From contig NZ_LQIU01000021.1 in assembly GCF_001499995.1 (NCBI RefSeq), positions 1-64,000 of the forward strand: a stretch of DNA of 64,000 bases. Reading direction: 5' to 3'. Source of the DNA: Mycobacterium sp. IS-1496 (lineage in GTDB: Bacteria; Actinomycetota; Actinomycetes; Mycobacteriales; Mycobacteriaceae). Shown piece after piece: positions 38,785 to 50,463 of the stretch; the stretch's first letter is position 1; each line of letters starts with the position of its first letter. Both the position numbers and the translations under genes were made by a program. Under the pieces are notes generated by a model, which saw only the letters and a list, made by a program, of their open reading frames with translations, ran no database searches and had not been told where the DNA came from.

Positions 38785-39690
38785 CGCCGCGGTGGCCGCC
38801 GTGCAGGCCGCCGCCCCCGCCACGTGCACGGCGACCAGCGCCGCGGGAACCCCGGTGACGAACTGCACGGCGCCGACCGTGCCCTGGGCGACGACGATCG
38901 CGGCCAGGACGCCCAGCCGGATCAGCACCGGCCGTTGCGCCCGCACCGCGAGCAGCCCGAAGCCGAGGGCGATCACGAGGGACAAATACGCGACGAGCAG
39001 CGACGAGTGCAGGTGCACCAGCGTGGTGATCTCGACCTGCAGGCGGGGGACCGGTTGCTCGATGCTCTTGTCGCCCGCATGTGGCCCGGCCCCGGTCACC
39101 AGGGTGCCGGTCACCAGGGTGGCGGCCAGGGTGAGGGCGCTCAGCAGCGTCAACTGGCGCAGGGGTCTGGGAACCGTGCGCACCGGGGCGCCGCCGTCGG
39201 GTTCTCCGATCTTGACGAACAGCAGGACCGACAGCCACACCATGGCCATGGAGACGAGCAGGTGGATCGCGACGGTCCACCACAGCAACCCGGTCAGCAC
39301 GGTGATGCCGCCGATCACCGCCTGCGCCACCGTCGACGCCGGCATCAGCCACGCGTAGACGAGCACTTCGCGGCGGCGCCGGGCGCGGGTGACGGCCAGC
39401 ACGGCCGCCGCGGCGGTGAGCACGACGAGGAACGTGATGAGGCGGTTGCCGAATTCGACGGCCTGGTGGATACCGGGCACCTCGGCGTGCGGTACCGGCG
39501 TGAAGCTGCCGGGGAAGCACTGCGGCCAGGTGGGGCAGCCCAACCCCGACGCGGTGACGCGGACGATCGCGCCGGTGACCGAGATCCCGCCCTGGGTCAG
39601 GATGACCGCGACGGCGATCGCGCGTTGGACCCGCAGACTGGGCAGCGGCAGCAGGTCGACCAGCCGCAGGAAGAGTCGTCTGACGGGCAC
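38662..39690 (-). CDS. ctaA: Heme A synthase (CtaA/COX15 family)
   Basis: 342 aa with about eight membrane helices. Converts heme O to heme A. The first extracytoplasmic loop holds GLGCPTWPQCFPGSF with the cysteine pair typical of CtaA, and histidines occur in IHQAVEFGNR near residue 74 and LVHLHSSLLVAYL near 225, plausible heme ligands. It works after CtaB in cytochrome c oxidase maturation. A soluble tail of about 35 residues (from SMRQRTESEALERD) extends the protein into the ATP-grasp-like gene, so the 3' ends overlap by 123 bases. Confidence 0.88.
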   Translation of the reverse strand: MPVRRLFLRLVDLLPLPSLRVQRAIAVAVILTQGGISVTGAIVRVTASGLGCPTWPQCFPGSFTPVPHAEVPGIHQAVEFGNRLITFLVVLTAAAAVLAVTRARRRREVLVYAWLMPASTVAQAVIGGITVLTGLLWWTVAIHLLVSMAMVWLSVLLFVKIGEPDGGAPVRTVPRPLRQLTLLSALTLAATLVTGTLVTGAGPHAGDKSIEQPVPRLQVEITTLVHLHSSLLVAYLSLVIALGFGLLAVRAQRPVLIRLGVLAAIVVAQGTVGAVQFVTGVPAALVAVHVAGAAACTAATAALWASMRQRTESEALERDLDGDGEVALAVRARGGVELPPTQ

Positions 39691-39740
39691 GAATCCGATG
39701 GTAGAGCAGCCCTAACTACGGCTCGTAGTAGGCCCGCCCG

Positions 39741-40310
39741 TCACCGCGGCGCGACGAAGGGGACCAGCACCTGATCGACCAGCGCGACCACCAGGTCGTC
39801 GGTGATCGGATCCCCGGTGATCAGCAGCCGGTGCCACAGCACGCTCTGGCCGAGTTCACGGGCGATCTCCACCGGGACGTCGGGGCGCACGTCCCCCCGG
39901 TCGACGCCCCGCCGCAGCAGCGCGGCCATCTCCCGTTTGCGCCAGCCGATGACGTCGTCGCGCAGGGCGGCCGCCAGCTCCGCATCGTGGGCGGCTGCGG
40001 CGACGGCGGCCTTCATCACCGCGGCGTCGGGTCCGGTGAACAGCGCCGCCCAGCCGCGCAGCACCGCGAGCATGTCGCCACGGAAGCTGCCGGTGTCGTC
40101 GTGCGGGATGGCCGTCGTCGCGATCTGCATCAGCGTGTCCCGCAGCAGGCTCGCCCGGTCCGGCCACCGCCGGTACAGAACCGGCTTGCTCGTGCGGGCC
40201 GCGGCGGCCACCGACTCCATGGTCACGGCGCCCGGTCCCTGTTCGGCCAGCAGGGTCAGCACGGCGGCCCGGATGGCCGCGTCGAGTTCCGCGCCGTGTC
40301 GTCTTCCCAT
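39741..40310 (-). CDS. TetR-family transcriptional regulator
   Basis: 189 aa. The N-terminal HTH is seen at about residues 10-55 (AAVLTLLAEQGPGAVTMESVAAAARTSKPVLYRRWPDRASLL); the rest is the ligand-binding helical domain. Divergent from a PhlG-like gene, with a 17-bp-arm inverted repeat between them, so it likely represses that gene and itself. GAGGAGG precedes the ATG. The inducer is not predictable. Confidence 0.9.
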   Translation of the reverse strand: MGRRHGAELDAAIRAAVLTLLAEQGPGAVTMESVAAAARTSKPVLYRRWPDRASLLRDTLMQIATTAIPHDDTGSFRGDMLAVLRGWAALFTGPDAAVMKAAVAAAAHDAELAAALRDDVIGWRKREMAALLRRGVDRGDVRPDVPVEIARELGQSVLWHRLLITGDPITDDLVVALVDQVLVPFVAPR

Positions 40311-40324
40311 GACCCTCCTCGAAA

Positions 40325-40380
40325 GAAACGCTTGCGTATCTTATCGCACGGTTCTAGCGTCGGAGATACGAAACCGTTTC
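40325..40380. promoter_or_regulatory. Inverted-repeat operator between tetR-type and PhlG-like genes
   Basis: GAAACGCTTGCGTATCT (40325-40341) and AGATACGAAACCGTTTC (40364-40380) are inverted copies that match at 15 of 17 positions, separated by 22 bp. They fill most of the 84-bp divergent promoter region. A TetR-family dimer binding site (or two sites) is the natural reading. Confidence 0.65.
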
Positions 40381-40394
40381 TCCCGGAGGTCGCC

Positions 40395-41024
40395 ATGTCC
40401 CGCCCTGTGCTCTACCCGCTGCGCTCCGTCGACACCGCCACCGTGCAGCTCATCAACGCACCGCATCACCGCCGCCGGGTGACGATCGACCACCGGCCGC
40501 TGGCGGGTGTGACGCCGGCGATGCTGCTCGACTGGTTCACCCATCTCGGCGCGACGATGGTCTACGGCGGCGAGGTGATCGACCGCTATCTGGCGTGGCA
40601 TCCGATCGACCACATCCGGTGGGAGCTGACCCGTCCCGCCCCCGGCGGCGGGGCGGCCGACGGCGCCCGATTCCGCATGGTGGAGGCGTTCGGCGGGCGT
40701 CCCGAGTTCACGATCGACGAGGTGGCGCGTGTCGAGAAGCTGGACGCGACGGGCATCCGCCTGGTCAAGCGGCTCGCGGGCATGGTGTTCTTCCAGCTCG
40801 AGCACACCTGGTCGGCCGGGGCGGACGGCGCGCACTACGTCACGGTGATGGACCTGGGCGTCCGGTCCACGCTCTTCGCGCCGGTGAACAGGCTGGTGGC
40901 GCGGCACTTCCCCGACGACAAGATGCGCGCCTGGGTGCGGCACAACATCGAGGAGGTCGGCCAGTTGGAGTATCTGCTGCCCGCGCTGGTCTCAGGTGAA
41001 GCGGAACCAGCGCAGCGCGCATAG
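40395..41024 (+). CDS. PhlG-like (DAPG hydrolase-type) protein
   Basis: 209 aa. MLLDWFTHLGATMVYGGEVIDRYLAWHPIDHIRWE near residues 45-80 in pieces recalls the PhlG family of zinc-dependent C-C hydrolases that cleave acetylphloroglucinols; HP-x-DH is a likely metal motif. No signal peptide or membrane helix. CGGAGG precedes the ATG. Presumably controlled by the divergent TetR gene and perhaps involved in breaking down an aromatic compound; the family call is moderately sure and the substrate unknown. Its 3' end overlaps the ABC permease gene by 33 bases. Confidence 0.6.
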   Translation: MSRPVLYPLRSVDTATVQLINAPHHRRRVTIDHRPLAGVTPAMLLDWFTHLGATMVYGGEVIDRYLAWHPIDHIRWELTRPAPGGGAADGARFRMVEAFGGRPEFTIDEVARVEKLDATGIRLVKRLAGMVFFQLEHTWSAGADGAHYVTVMDLGVRSTLFAPVNRLVARHFPDDKMRAWVRHNIEEVGQLEYLLPALVSGEAEPAQRA

Positions 41025-41768
41025 CGCCGCGACGCCGCCCCACGCCGCGAGGACGGCCAGTCCCAACCAGTCGACCGAGAGCGTCATCGCCTGCGTCAGC
41101 GCCTCGGTCAGCGCGCCCGACGGCGTGAGCCGGGCGGCCCACGCGAGCGCACCGGGCACCGCCTGACCCTCGAGGGTGAGCGCGCCCAGGCCCGCGAACA
41201 CGAACCACAGCAGGTTGGCGACCGCCAGCACGATCTCGGCGCGCAGCGTGCCGCCGAGCAGCAGGCCCAGCGCCGCGAACCCCGCGGTGCCCAGCGCGAT
41301 GATCACCCCGCCGAGCAGCAGTCCGACCACCTCGGGGCGCCATCCCAGCGCAAACCCGATGGCGCCCAACAGGATCGACTGCAGGAATACCACGGTGACC
41401 ACCGCAAGCGACTTGCCCGCGATGATGCCCCACACCGGGAGTGCCGTCGCACCGAGCCTTTTCAGCGCACCGTAGCGACGGTCGAAGGCCACCGCGATGG
41501 CCTGTCCGGTGAACGCTGTCGAGATCACCGCGAGCGCCATGATCGCGGGGACGAACGTGCCCGCGCGGTCGTCGCCGAAGTCGCCGAGCGGCAACACGAT
41601 CAGCCCGACCAGCAGGGTGATCGGGATGAACATCGTCAGCAGCAGCTGTTCGCCGTTGCGCAGCAGCAACCGCAGCTCCAGGCCGAACTGGGCGGCCAGC
41701 ATCTTCGGCACGGCCGCGGGCCGCGGATCGGGTGTGAACGTGCCCGGCGCGAACTGGTTGGTCGTCAT
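40992..41768 (-). CDS. ABC-2-type transporter permease
   Basis: 258 aa with six predicted membrane helices (for example LLTMFIPITLLVGLIVLPL near residues 44-62). Belongs to the ABC-2 export permease class. Begins at ATG overlapping the ATPase stop by 4 bases. With the next gene it corresponds to Rv1457c-Rv1458c in M. tuberculosis, annotated as a possible antibiotic exporter; no substrate is known to me. Confidence 0.85.
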   Translation of the reverse strand: MTTNQFAPGTFTPDPRPAAVPKMLAAQFGLELRLLLRNGEQLLLTMFIPITLLVGLIVLPLGDFGDDRAGTFVPAIMALAVISTAFTGQAIAVAFDRRYGALKRLGATALPVWGIIAGKSLAVVTVVFLQSILLGAIGFALGWRPEVVGLLLGGVIIALGTAGFAALGLLLGGTLRAEIVLAVANLLWFVFAGLGALTLEGQAVPGALAWAARLTPSGALTEALTQAMTLSVDWLGLAVLAAWGGVAALCALRWFRFT

Positions 41769-42730
41769 TTCCGCAACTCCCGGCCGGTCAGGTCCAAGAA
41801 CACGTCCTCGAGGCTGCGCTGCTCCACGCGCATGTCGGTGGCCAGCACGTTCAGCCGCGCGCACCAGGCCGTCACCGTGGCCAGCACCTGCGGGTCGACG
41901 TGCCCCTCGACGAGGTACTCACCCGGCGTGGTCTCGGTGGCCTTGTAGCTCTCCGGCAGCGCGGTCATCAGCAGCGACAGATCCAGCTTGGGCGGCGCGC
42001 TGAACCGCAACTGGTTCTCGGCGCCGCTGCGCATCAGCTCCGCCGGCGTCCCGGCGGCCACCGCGACCCCGTGGTCGATGATCACCAGCCGGTCGGCCAG
42101 CTCCTCGGCCTCGGTCAGCTGGTGGGTGGTCAACACGACGGTGACGCCGTCGCGGCGCAGCGCGTCGATCAACTCCCACACCACGATGCGGGCGTGGGCG
42201 TCCATCCCGGCCGTCGGTTCGTCGAGGAAGACCAGTTCGGGACGGCCGACGACAGCGCAGGCCAGCGCCAGCCGCTGCTGCTGGCCGCCGGACAGCCGAC
42301 GGTAGGTGGTGCGCGCGACGTCGGTGAGCCCGAGGATGTCGAGCAGCCACCGCGGGTCGAGCGGATCGGCGGCGTAGGCGGCGACGAGGTCGAGCATCTC
42401 GCCGGCCCGGGCCGCCGGGTAACCCCCGCCGCCCTGCAGCATCACGCCGATGCGCTCGCGGACTCTGGTGTTGTGCGCGGCGGGGTCCATGCCGAGGATC
42501 TCGATGGTCCCCGAATCGGGACGCAGGAACCCTTCGCACATCTCGACCGTCGTCGTCTTCCCCGCGCCGTTGGGCCCGAGCAGCGCCAGTACTTCCGCGC
42601 GGTGCACGTCGAGGTCCAGGCCGGCGACCGCCGTCGTCGACCCGTAGCGCTTGCTCACACCACGCATCCGCACGGGCTGTGCGGACGAGCGTTCGCGGGA
42701 GGAGCCGACGGCTTCGGATCCGGTGGTCAC
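41765..42730 (-). CDS. ABC exporter ATPase
   Basis: 321 aa. Walker A GPNGAGKTTT near residue 54, signature LSGGQQQRLALA near 147, Walker B LVFLDEPTAGMD, H-loop TTHQLTEAEELADRL; a C-terminal domain of about 80 residues is typical of DrrA-like ATPases. GTG start overlaps the mptB stop by 4 bases. Pairs with the adjacent ABC-2 permease; coupled to mptB by the same overlap, so a role in envelope export is possible. Confidence 0.88.
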   Translation of the reverse strand: MTTGSEAVGSSRERSSAQPVRMRGVSKRYGSTTAVAGLDLDVHRAEVLALLGPNGAGKTTTVEMCEGFLRPDSGTIEILGMDPAAHNTRVRERIGVMLQGGGGYPAARAGEMLDLVAAYAADPLDPRWLLDILGLTDVARTTYRRLSGGQQQRLALACAVVGRPELVFLDEPTAGMDAHARIVVWELIDALRRDGVTVVLTTHQLTEAEELADRLVIIDHGVAVAAGTPAELMRSGAENQLRFSAPPKLDLSLLMTALPESYKATETTPGEYLVEGHVDPQVLATVTAWCARLNVLATDMRVEQRSLEDVFLDLTGRELRK

Positions 42731-44466
42731 GGGGAATCAGCGTATGCGCCCGGCGCGGCGGACCGCGGTTGCGGTGGTCGGGGCTCGTTCTGGGCGGGCG
42801 CCGGCGACTCGGGCGGCAGCCCCGGCATGGCCGGCGGATCGCCGTCGGGCAACGGCTGCCACGGGAGCCTCCGCCACGTCAGTGCCATCAGCACGGCGAC
42901 CACGACGGTGCTGGCCAGGGTGGCCATCACGATCTGGAACAGTGCGAACCTGTCGCCGTTGGCGGTCGGCCCGAAGATGCCGACGATCAGCGTGACCGCG
43001 ATCGTCGACCCGCGGAATCCCGGGCGGGTGGCCCACGTCGCGAGCGGGATGATCGCCCACAGCAGGTACCAGGGCTGCACCACCGGGAAGAGCAGCACCG
43101 TCGCCCCCAGCGCCACGCCCAGACCGCCGACCGGATGCAGCCGTCCCCGCAGCACCGCCAGCAGCAGCCCGCTGACCAGGACGGCGATGATGCTCACACC
43201 GATGGCGCGGGTGAGCCCCAGGATCGCGGTGGTGTGGTCGCCCAGCCCGAGCAGGATGCCGACCTGACCGGTGCCCAGCGCGATCAGCGTCGGCGGGGAC
43301 ATCCAGCTGCGGACCACATTGGCGGTGCCGAGGGTGAACAACCAGCCGAACCCGAGCCCGCTCGCCCAGCCGATCAGCGCCATGACCGCCACCGCGACCG
43401 CGGTCAGCGATCCGCCGGCGATGAAGAACGCCTTGACCGTGCCGCCCCACCGGCACGCCAGCGCCATCGCGACGAACCCGAGCGCAAGCAGCGAGGGCAA
43501 CTTCACCTGCGACGACATCGCGATCAGCACGGTGCCGGCGAGCAGCATGGCCATGGGATACCACCGCGCCCACTGCGTGGCCCCCGACGGCCAGTGCAAC
43601 GGTCGCGGGACGAGTGGCCGGGCGGCGTCCACCCCGCGCAGCGCGAACTCGGTGCCCGCCAGCATCAGCCCGAGCATCAGCGCCTCGTTGTGGATGCCCG
43701 CGACCAGGTGCATGAACAGCAGGGGATTGCACGGCCCCAGCCACAGCGCGCTGACCTCGGCGACCCCGCAGCGGCGGGCCAGCCGGGGGGTGGCCCACAC
43801 GATCAGGCCGACGCCGAGCAGCACGACCAGTCGGTGGAACAGCACCGCCCAGACGATGTTCTCGCCGGTGATCGAGGAGATGGTCTGGCCGATCCACAGG
43901 AACAGCGGACCGTAGGGCGCAGGCGTCTCGCGCCACAGGCTCGGCACCGACAGCGTGAAGACGTGGTCGAGTCCCAGCCCGGTGGCCGGGCCCACCTCGT
44001 ACGGGTCGAGTCCCTGCAGGGAGATCTCACTCTGTGCGAGGTAGGAGTAGACGTCCTTGCTGTACATCGGCGGGGCGATGAGCAGCGGGATCGCCCATAG
44101 CAGCAGCGTCCGGTCGGTCTGGCTGCGCGACATCCGCCTGCTGCCGAGCGCGAAGCGGCCCAGCATCAGCCAGGCCAGGGCCATCATGACCGCGCCGGTC
44201 GTCGTCATGGTCAGCGACACGGTCTGGATGCGTGAAGGCAGGTTGAGCAGCCGGACGCCGAAGGTCGGGTCCTGGATGACAGGGCGGGCGCCGGCACCGA
44301 GAGCGCCGATCGCCATCAGCACGGTGCCCGTCGCCCCGAACAACCGCGTCCGGCGCAGCGCGACCAGATCGGCCTCGGTGAGCGGTGAGCCGACCGTGCG
44401 CTCGTCGCCGTGCCAGCGGGCGATCGAGGAACTGAAGGACTGCAGCCGCCCGGCCATACGAGCCAT
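42727..44466 (-). CDS. mptB: Mannosyltransferase MptB (GT-C)
   Basis: 579 aa integral membrane glycosyltransferase with about 13 helices. Family GT-C alpha-1,6-mannosyltransferase for the lipomannan/lipoarabinomannan core, using polyprenyl-phosphomannose. The likely catalytic aspartate is in PPMYSKDVYSYLAQSE near residue 135, in the first large extracytoplasmic loop. A Pro-rich C terminus (PAPAQNEPRPPQP) follows the last helix. Located between an ABC exporter and sufR, as in M. tuberculosis Rv1459c. Start used is the first ATG; a second in-frame ATG lies 9 bases later. Confidence 0.9.
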   Translation of the reverse strand: MARMAGRLQSFSSSIARWHGDERTVGSPLTEADLVALRRTRLFGATGTVLMAIGALGAGARPVIQDPTFGVRLLNLPSRIQTVSLTMTTTGAVMMALAWLMLGRFALGSRRMSRSQTDRTLLLWAIPLLIAPPMYSKDVYSYLAQSEISLQGLDPYEVGPATGLGLDHVFTLSVPSLWRETPAPYGPLFLWIGQTISSITGENIVWAVLFHRLVVLLGVGLIVWATPRLARRCGVAEVSALWLGPCNPLLFMHLVAGIHNEALMLGLMLAGTEFALRGVDAARPLVPRPLHWPSGATQWARWYPMAMLLAGTVLIAMSSQVKLPSLLALGFVAMALACRWGGTVKAFFIAGGSLTAVAVAVMALIGWASGLGFGWLFTLGTANVVRSWMSPPTLIALGTGQVGILLGLGDHTTAILGLTRAIGVSIIAVLVSGLLLAVLRGRLHPVGGLGVALGATVLLFPVVQPWYLLWAIIPLATWATRPGFRGSTIAVTLIVGIFGPTANGDRFALFQIVMATLASTVVVAVLMALTWRRLPWQPLPDGDPPAMPGLPPESPAPAQNEPRPPQPRSAAPGAYADSP

Positions 44467-44525
44467 TCGAGCAGAGTAGCCGCCGCGCCTATGGCCATTC
44501 TCACGCTCCGACTAAGGGTGGCCTT

Positions 44526-44566
44526 GGTGGAACCACCTGTCGAATTCCGTCACAATGGTGTTGTGA
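44526..44566. promoter_or_regulatory. Two palindromes at the sufR promoter/start
   Basis: GGTGG-AA-CCACC (44526-44537) and TCACAA-TGGTG-TTGTGA (44550-44566, perfect 6-bp arms, 5-base spacer) lie upstream of sufR; the second overlaps the GTG start at 44563. I recall that an N5-spaced inverted repeat of similar type has been described as the M. tuberculosis SufR site. CACAAT followed by 6 bases and GTG would fit a leaderless promoter, so binding would shut off both transcription and start. Confidence 0.6.
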
Positions 44567-45306
44567 AAATCCCTACCGAGGCTGCCGGCGTGTCCGCTGC
44601 GCACGTCTCGGACGGGCATACCCGCAGTGCGATCGTCCAGATGCTGCTGCAGGGGCCGGTCACCGCATCGGCGATCGGCGAGCGGCTCGGCATCTCCGCC
44701 GCGGGCGTGCGGCGGCACCTCGACGCGCTGATCGAGGCGGGTGATGCGCAGGCCGCCGCGGCGGCCGCCTGGCAGCACTCCGGCCGGGGCCGCCCGGCCA
44801 AGCGCTACCGCCTCACCGCCGCAGGCCGCGCCAAGCTCGGCCACACCTACGACGACCTCGCCGCGGCGGCGATGCGGCAGTTGCGCGAGATCGGCGGCGA
44901 CGAGGCCGTGCGCACCTTCGCCCGCCGGCGGATCGACACCATCCTCTCGGGAGTAACCGAGGGGGCCGATGGTGTTGAATCAACTGCCGACCGGGTGGCC
45001 GATGCGCTCACCGAGGCCGGATACGCGACCACCACCAACCGGGTCAGCGGCCCGATCGACGGTGTGCAGATCTGCCAGCACCACTGCCCGGTCTCGCACG
45101 TCGCCGAGGAGTTCCCGGAGCTGTGCGAGGCCGAGCGCGAGGCGTTCGCGGAGATCCTCGGCACCCACGTGCAGCGGCTGGCCACGATCGTCAACGGCGA
45201 CTGTGCGTGCACCACCCACGTGCCGCTGCAGCCCGACCAGGCACCACCCCTTCGGCGCACAGCCCGCGCCGGATCCGTCCCCACCGACCAAGGAGCGTCG
45301 ACATGA
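44563..45306 (+). CDS. sufR: Iron-sulfur responsive repressor SufR
   Basis: 247 aa. N-terminal winged-helix ([43 protein letters not shown] near residues 23-65 in pieces). C-terminal cysteines form the iron-sulfur ligand set: [23 protein letters not shown] near residues 170-192 and [12 protein letters not shown] near 212. The cluster state controls repression of the suf operon. Start set at GTG inside the palindrome TCACAA-N5-TTGTGA. Overlaps sufB by 4 bases (ATGA), so it is the first gene of the suf operon. Confidence 0.92.
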   Translation: MKIPTEAAGVSAAHVSDGHTRSAIVQMLLQGPVTASAIGERLGISAAGVRRHLDALIEAGDAQAAAAAAWQHSGRGRPAKRYRLTAAGRAKLGHTYDDLAAAAMRQLREIGGDEAVRTFARRRIDTILSGVTEGADGVESTADRVADALTEAGYATTTNRVSGPIDGVQICQHHCPVSHVAEEFPELCEAEREAFAEILGTHVQRLATIVNGDCACTTHVPLQPDQAPPLRRTARAGSVPTDQGAST

Positions 45307-46766
45307 CCGCCACCCCGGACACGACGAGCGTCACGCCCGACCACACGATCGGCGAGCCGCTGTCGCAGGAGGAGGCCATCGCCTCGCTGGGCCGTTACGG
45401 CTACGGCTGGGCGGACTCCGACGTCGCGGGCGCCAGCGCCCAGCGCGGGCTCTCCGAAGCCGTCGTGCGCGACATCTCGTCGAAGAAGAGCGAACCCGAC
45501 TGGATGCTCGACATCCGGCTGCGCGCGCTGCGCACGTTCGACAAGAAGCCGATGCCGAACTGGGGCTCGAACCTCGAGGGCATCGACTTCGACAACATCA
45601 AGTACTTCGTGCGGTCCAGCGAGAAGCAGGCCGCGACGTGGGACGACCTGCCCGCTGACATCAAGAACACCTACGACAAGCTCGGCATCCCCGAGGCCGA
45701 GAAGCAGCGGCTGGTGTCCGGTGTGGCCGCGCAGTACGAGTCCGAGGTGGTCTACCACTCGATCCGCGAGGACCTCGAGGCCCAGGGCGTGATCTTCCTC
45801 GACACCGACTCCGGCCTGCGCGAGCATCCCGAACTGTTCAAGCAGTACTTCGGCACGGTGATCCCGGCCGGTGACAACAAGTTCTCCGCGCTCAACACCG
45901 CGGTGTGGTCGGGTGGCTCGTTCATCTACGTGCCGCCGGGCGTGCACGTCGACATCCCGCTGCAGGCCTACTTCCGGATCAACACCGAGAACATGGGCCA
46001 GTTCGAGCGGACCCTCATCATCGTCGACGAGGGCGCCTACGTGCACTACGTCGAGGGCTGCACCGCCCCGATCTACAAGAGCGACTCCCTGCACTCCGCG
46101 GTCGTCGAGATCATCGTCAAGCCGGGTGGCCGCTGCCGCTACACGACCATCCAGAACTGGTCGAACAACGTCTACAACCTGGTCACCAAGCGGGCCCGGG
46201 CCGAGGCGGGCGCCACCATGGAGTGGGTCGACGGCAACATCGGCTCCAAGGTCACGATGAAGTACCCGGCCGTGTGGATGACCGGTGAGCACGCCAAGGG
46301 CGAGGTGCTCTCGGTGGCGTTCGCCGGTGAGGGCCAGCACCAGGACACCGGCGCCAAGATGCTGCACCTGGCGCCGCAGACGTCGAGCAACATCGTGTCC
46401 AAGTCCGTGGCCCGCGGCGGTGGCCGCGCGTCCTACCGCGGTCTGGTCCAGGTGAACAAGGGTGCGCACGGTTCCCGCTCGAGCGTGAAATGCGATGCGC
46501 TGCTTGTCGATACGATCAGCCGCAGCGACACCTACCCGTACGTCGACATCCGCGAGGACGACGTCACCATGGGTCACGAGGCGACCGTGTCGAAGGTCAG
46601 CGAGGACCAGCTGTTCTACCTGATGAGCCGCGGCCTCACCGAGGACGAGGCGATGGCGATGGTGGTGCGCGGCTTCGTCGAACCGATCGCCAAGGAACTG
46701 CCGATGGAGTACGCGCTGGAGCTCAACCGGCTGATCGAGCTGCAGATGGAAGGGGCCGTGGGTTAA
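45303..46766 (+). CDS. sufB: Fe-S cluster assembly protein SufB
   Basis: 487 aa, scaffold of the SufBCD complex. It reads without interruption through the highly conserved region ([61 protein letters not shown] in parts). M. tuberculosis SufB carries an intein; this copy has none, judged by its normal length and continuous homology. Overlaps sufR at the 5' end; followed directly by sufD with GTG right after the TAA. Confidence 0.96.
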   Translation: MTATPDTTSVTPDHTIGEPLSQEEAIASLGRYGYGWADSDVAGASAQRGLSEAVVRDISSKKSEPDWMLDIRLRALRTFDKKPMPNWGSNLEGIDFDNIKYFVRSSEKQAATWDDLPADIKNTYDKLGIPEAEKQRLVSGVAAQYESEVVYHSIREDLEAQGVIFLDTDSGLREHPELFKQYFGTVIPAGDNKFSALNTAVWSGGSFIYVPPGVHVDIPLQAYFRINTENMGQFERTLIIVDEGAYVHYVEGCTAPIYKSDSLHSAVVEIIVKPGGRCRYTTIQNWSNNVYNLVTKRARAEAGATMEWVDGNIGSKVTMKYPAVWMTGEHAKGEVLSVAFAGEGQHQDTGAKMLHLAPQTSSNIVSKSVARGGGRASYRGLVQVNKGAHGSRSSVKCDALLVDTISRSDTYPYVDIREDDVTMGHEATVSKVSEDQLFYLMSRGLTEDEAMAMVVRGFVEPIAKELPMEYALELNRLIELQMEGAVG

Positions 46767-47959
46767 GTGACGTCGTCCAATCTGGCAGCGGCGGCCGAGG
46801 GCACTCCCGCGGGTTCCGCGCTGAACAAGGGTGAACTGTTCTCCTCGTTCGACGTCAACGCCTTCGAGGTTCCCGGCGGCCGTGACGAGCTCTGGCGGTT
46901 CACCCCGCTCAAGCGGCTGCGCGGCCTGCACGACGGGTCGGCGGCCGCGACGGCGCAGGCCCGCATCCACGTCACCGAACGCCCCGGCGTCACGGTGGAA
47001 ACGGTGCAGCGCGGTGACGAACGACTCGGCCAGGGCGGTGTGCCCTCGGACCGCGTTGCCGCCCAGGCGTTCTCGTCATTCGACTCGGCAACCGTGGTGA
47101 CCGTGGCCCGCGACACCGAGGTGGCCGAGCCCATCGAGATCACCGTCGAGGGGCCGGGCGAGGGCCAGGTGGGCTACGGGCATCTGCAGATCCGCGTGGA
47201 GGAACTCTCGCGGGCGATCGTCGTGGTCGACCTGCGCGGCAGCGGAACCTACGCCGACAACGTGGAGATCATCGTCGGCGATGCGGCAGGCCTCGGCGTG
47301 ATCTGGATCGCCGACTGGGCCGACGACGCGGTGCACGTGAGCTCCCATCACGCCCGGCTGGGCAAGGACGCGGTGCTCGGACACGTCAACGTGACGCTGG
47401 GTGGCGACGTCGTCCGCACCACCGCGACCGTGCGGTTCACCGCACCCGGCGGTGACGCCAAGATGCTCGGCACCTACTTCGCCGACGACGGCCAGCACTT
47501 CGAATCGCGCCTGCTCGTCGACCACGCACAGCCGAACTGCAAGTCCGACGTGCTGTACAAGGGTGCGCTGCAGGGCGATCCGAACTCCAACAAGCCCGAC
47601 GCCCACACCGTCTGGGTGGGCGACGTGCTGATCCGGGCGGAGGCCACCGGCACCGACACCTTCGAGGTGAACCGCAACCTGGTGCTCACCGACGGCGCCC
47701 GCGCCGACTCGGTGCCCAACCTCGAGATCGAGACCGGCGAGATCGTCGGGGCCGGGCACGCCAGTGCCACCGGCAGATTCGACGACGAGCAGATGTTCTA
47801 CCTGCAGGCGCGGGGCATCCCCGAGGACCAGGCGCGCCGGTTGATCGTGCGCGGTTTCTTCGGCGAGATCATCGGCAAGATCGCCGTGCCCGCCGTGCGG
47901 GACCGCCTCACCGCCGCCATCGAACGCGAACTCGAGCTCACTGAAGGAAGCAATTCGTA

Positions 47960-47960
<1 letters not shown>
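46767..47960 (+). CDS. sufD: Fe-S cluster assembly protein SufD
   Basis: 397 aa, partner of SufB in the SufBC2D scaffold. Contains the beta-helix core with [16 protein letters not shown] repeats and the C-terminal [32 protein letters not shown], a motif shared with SufB. GTG start follows the sufB TAA with no gap; the stop overlaps sufC by 1 base. Operon member between sufB and sufC. Confidence 0.95.
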
Positions 47961-50003
<2,043 letters not shown>

Positions 50004-50004
50004 C

Positions 50005-50463
50005 GTGCGCCTCGAGCAGATCTACCAGGAAGTGATCCTCGATCACTACAAACATCCGCACCACCGCGGGCTGCGGGAACCGTTCGGCGCCGAGGTGCAC
50101 CACGTCAACCCCACCTGCGGCGACGAGGTGACACTGCGCGTGGCGTTGGCCGACGACGGCGAGACCGTGGCGGACGTTTCCTATGACGGACAGGGTTGCT
50201 CGATCAGCCAGGCGTCGACGTCGGTGCTCACCGATCAGGTGATCGGGGAGACCGTCGGCGACGCGCTCAAGACCGTCGCCGCGTTCACCGAGATGGTCTC
50301 GTCGCGGGGGACCATCGAGGGGGACGAGGATGTGCTCGGTGACGGCATCGCGTTCGCGGGTGTCTCGAAGTACCCGGCACGCGTGAAGTGCGCGCTGCTC
50401 GGCTGGATGGCTTTCAAGGACGCCGTGGCCCAGGCGTCCCACGATTCGGAGGAGAAACGATGA
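50005..50463 (+). CDS. sufU: Sulfur-acceptor protein SufU
   Basis: 152 aa, NifU/IscU-like fold of the SufU type. The three zinc/sulfur-relay cysteines are visible: NPTCGDEV near residue 41, GQGCSISQAS near 67 and VKCALLGW near 130. Accepts sulfur from SufS. GTG start one base after the sufS TGA; the TGA overlaps the sufT ATG. Confidence 0.94.
   Translation: MRLEQIYQEVILDHYKHPHHRGLREPFGAEVHHVNPTCGDEVTLRVALADDGETVADVSYDGQGCSISQASTSVLTDQVIGETVGDALKTVAAFTEMVSSRGTIEGDEDVLGDGIAFAGVSKYPARVKCALLGWMAFKDAVAQASHDSEEKR

Noticed and set aside
45303..46766. Intein in SufB, as in M. tuberculosis
   Set aside because: The protein has the normal length for SufB and reads without an inserted block.
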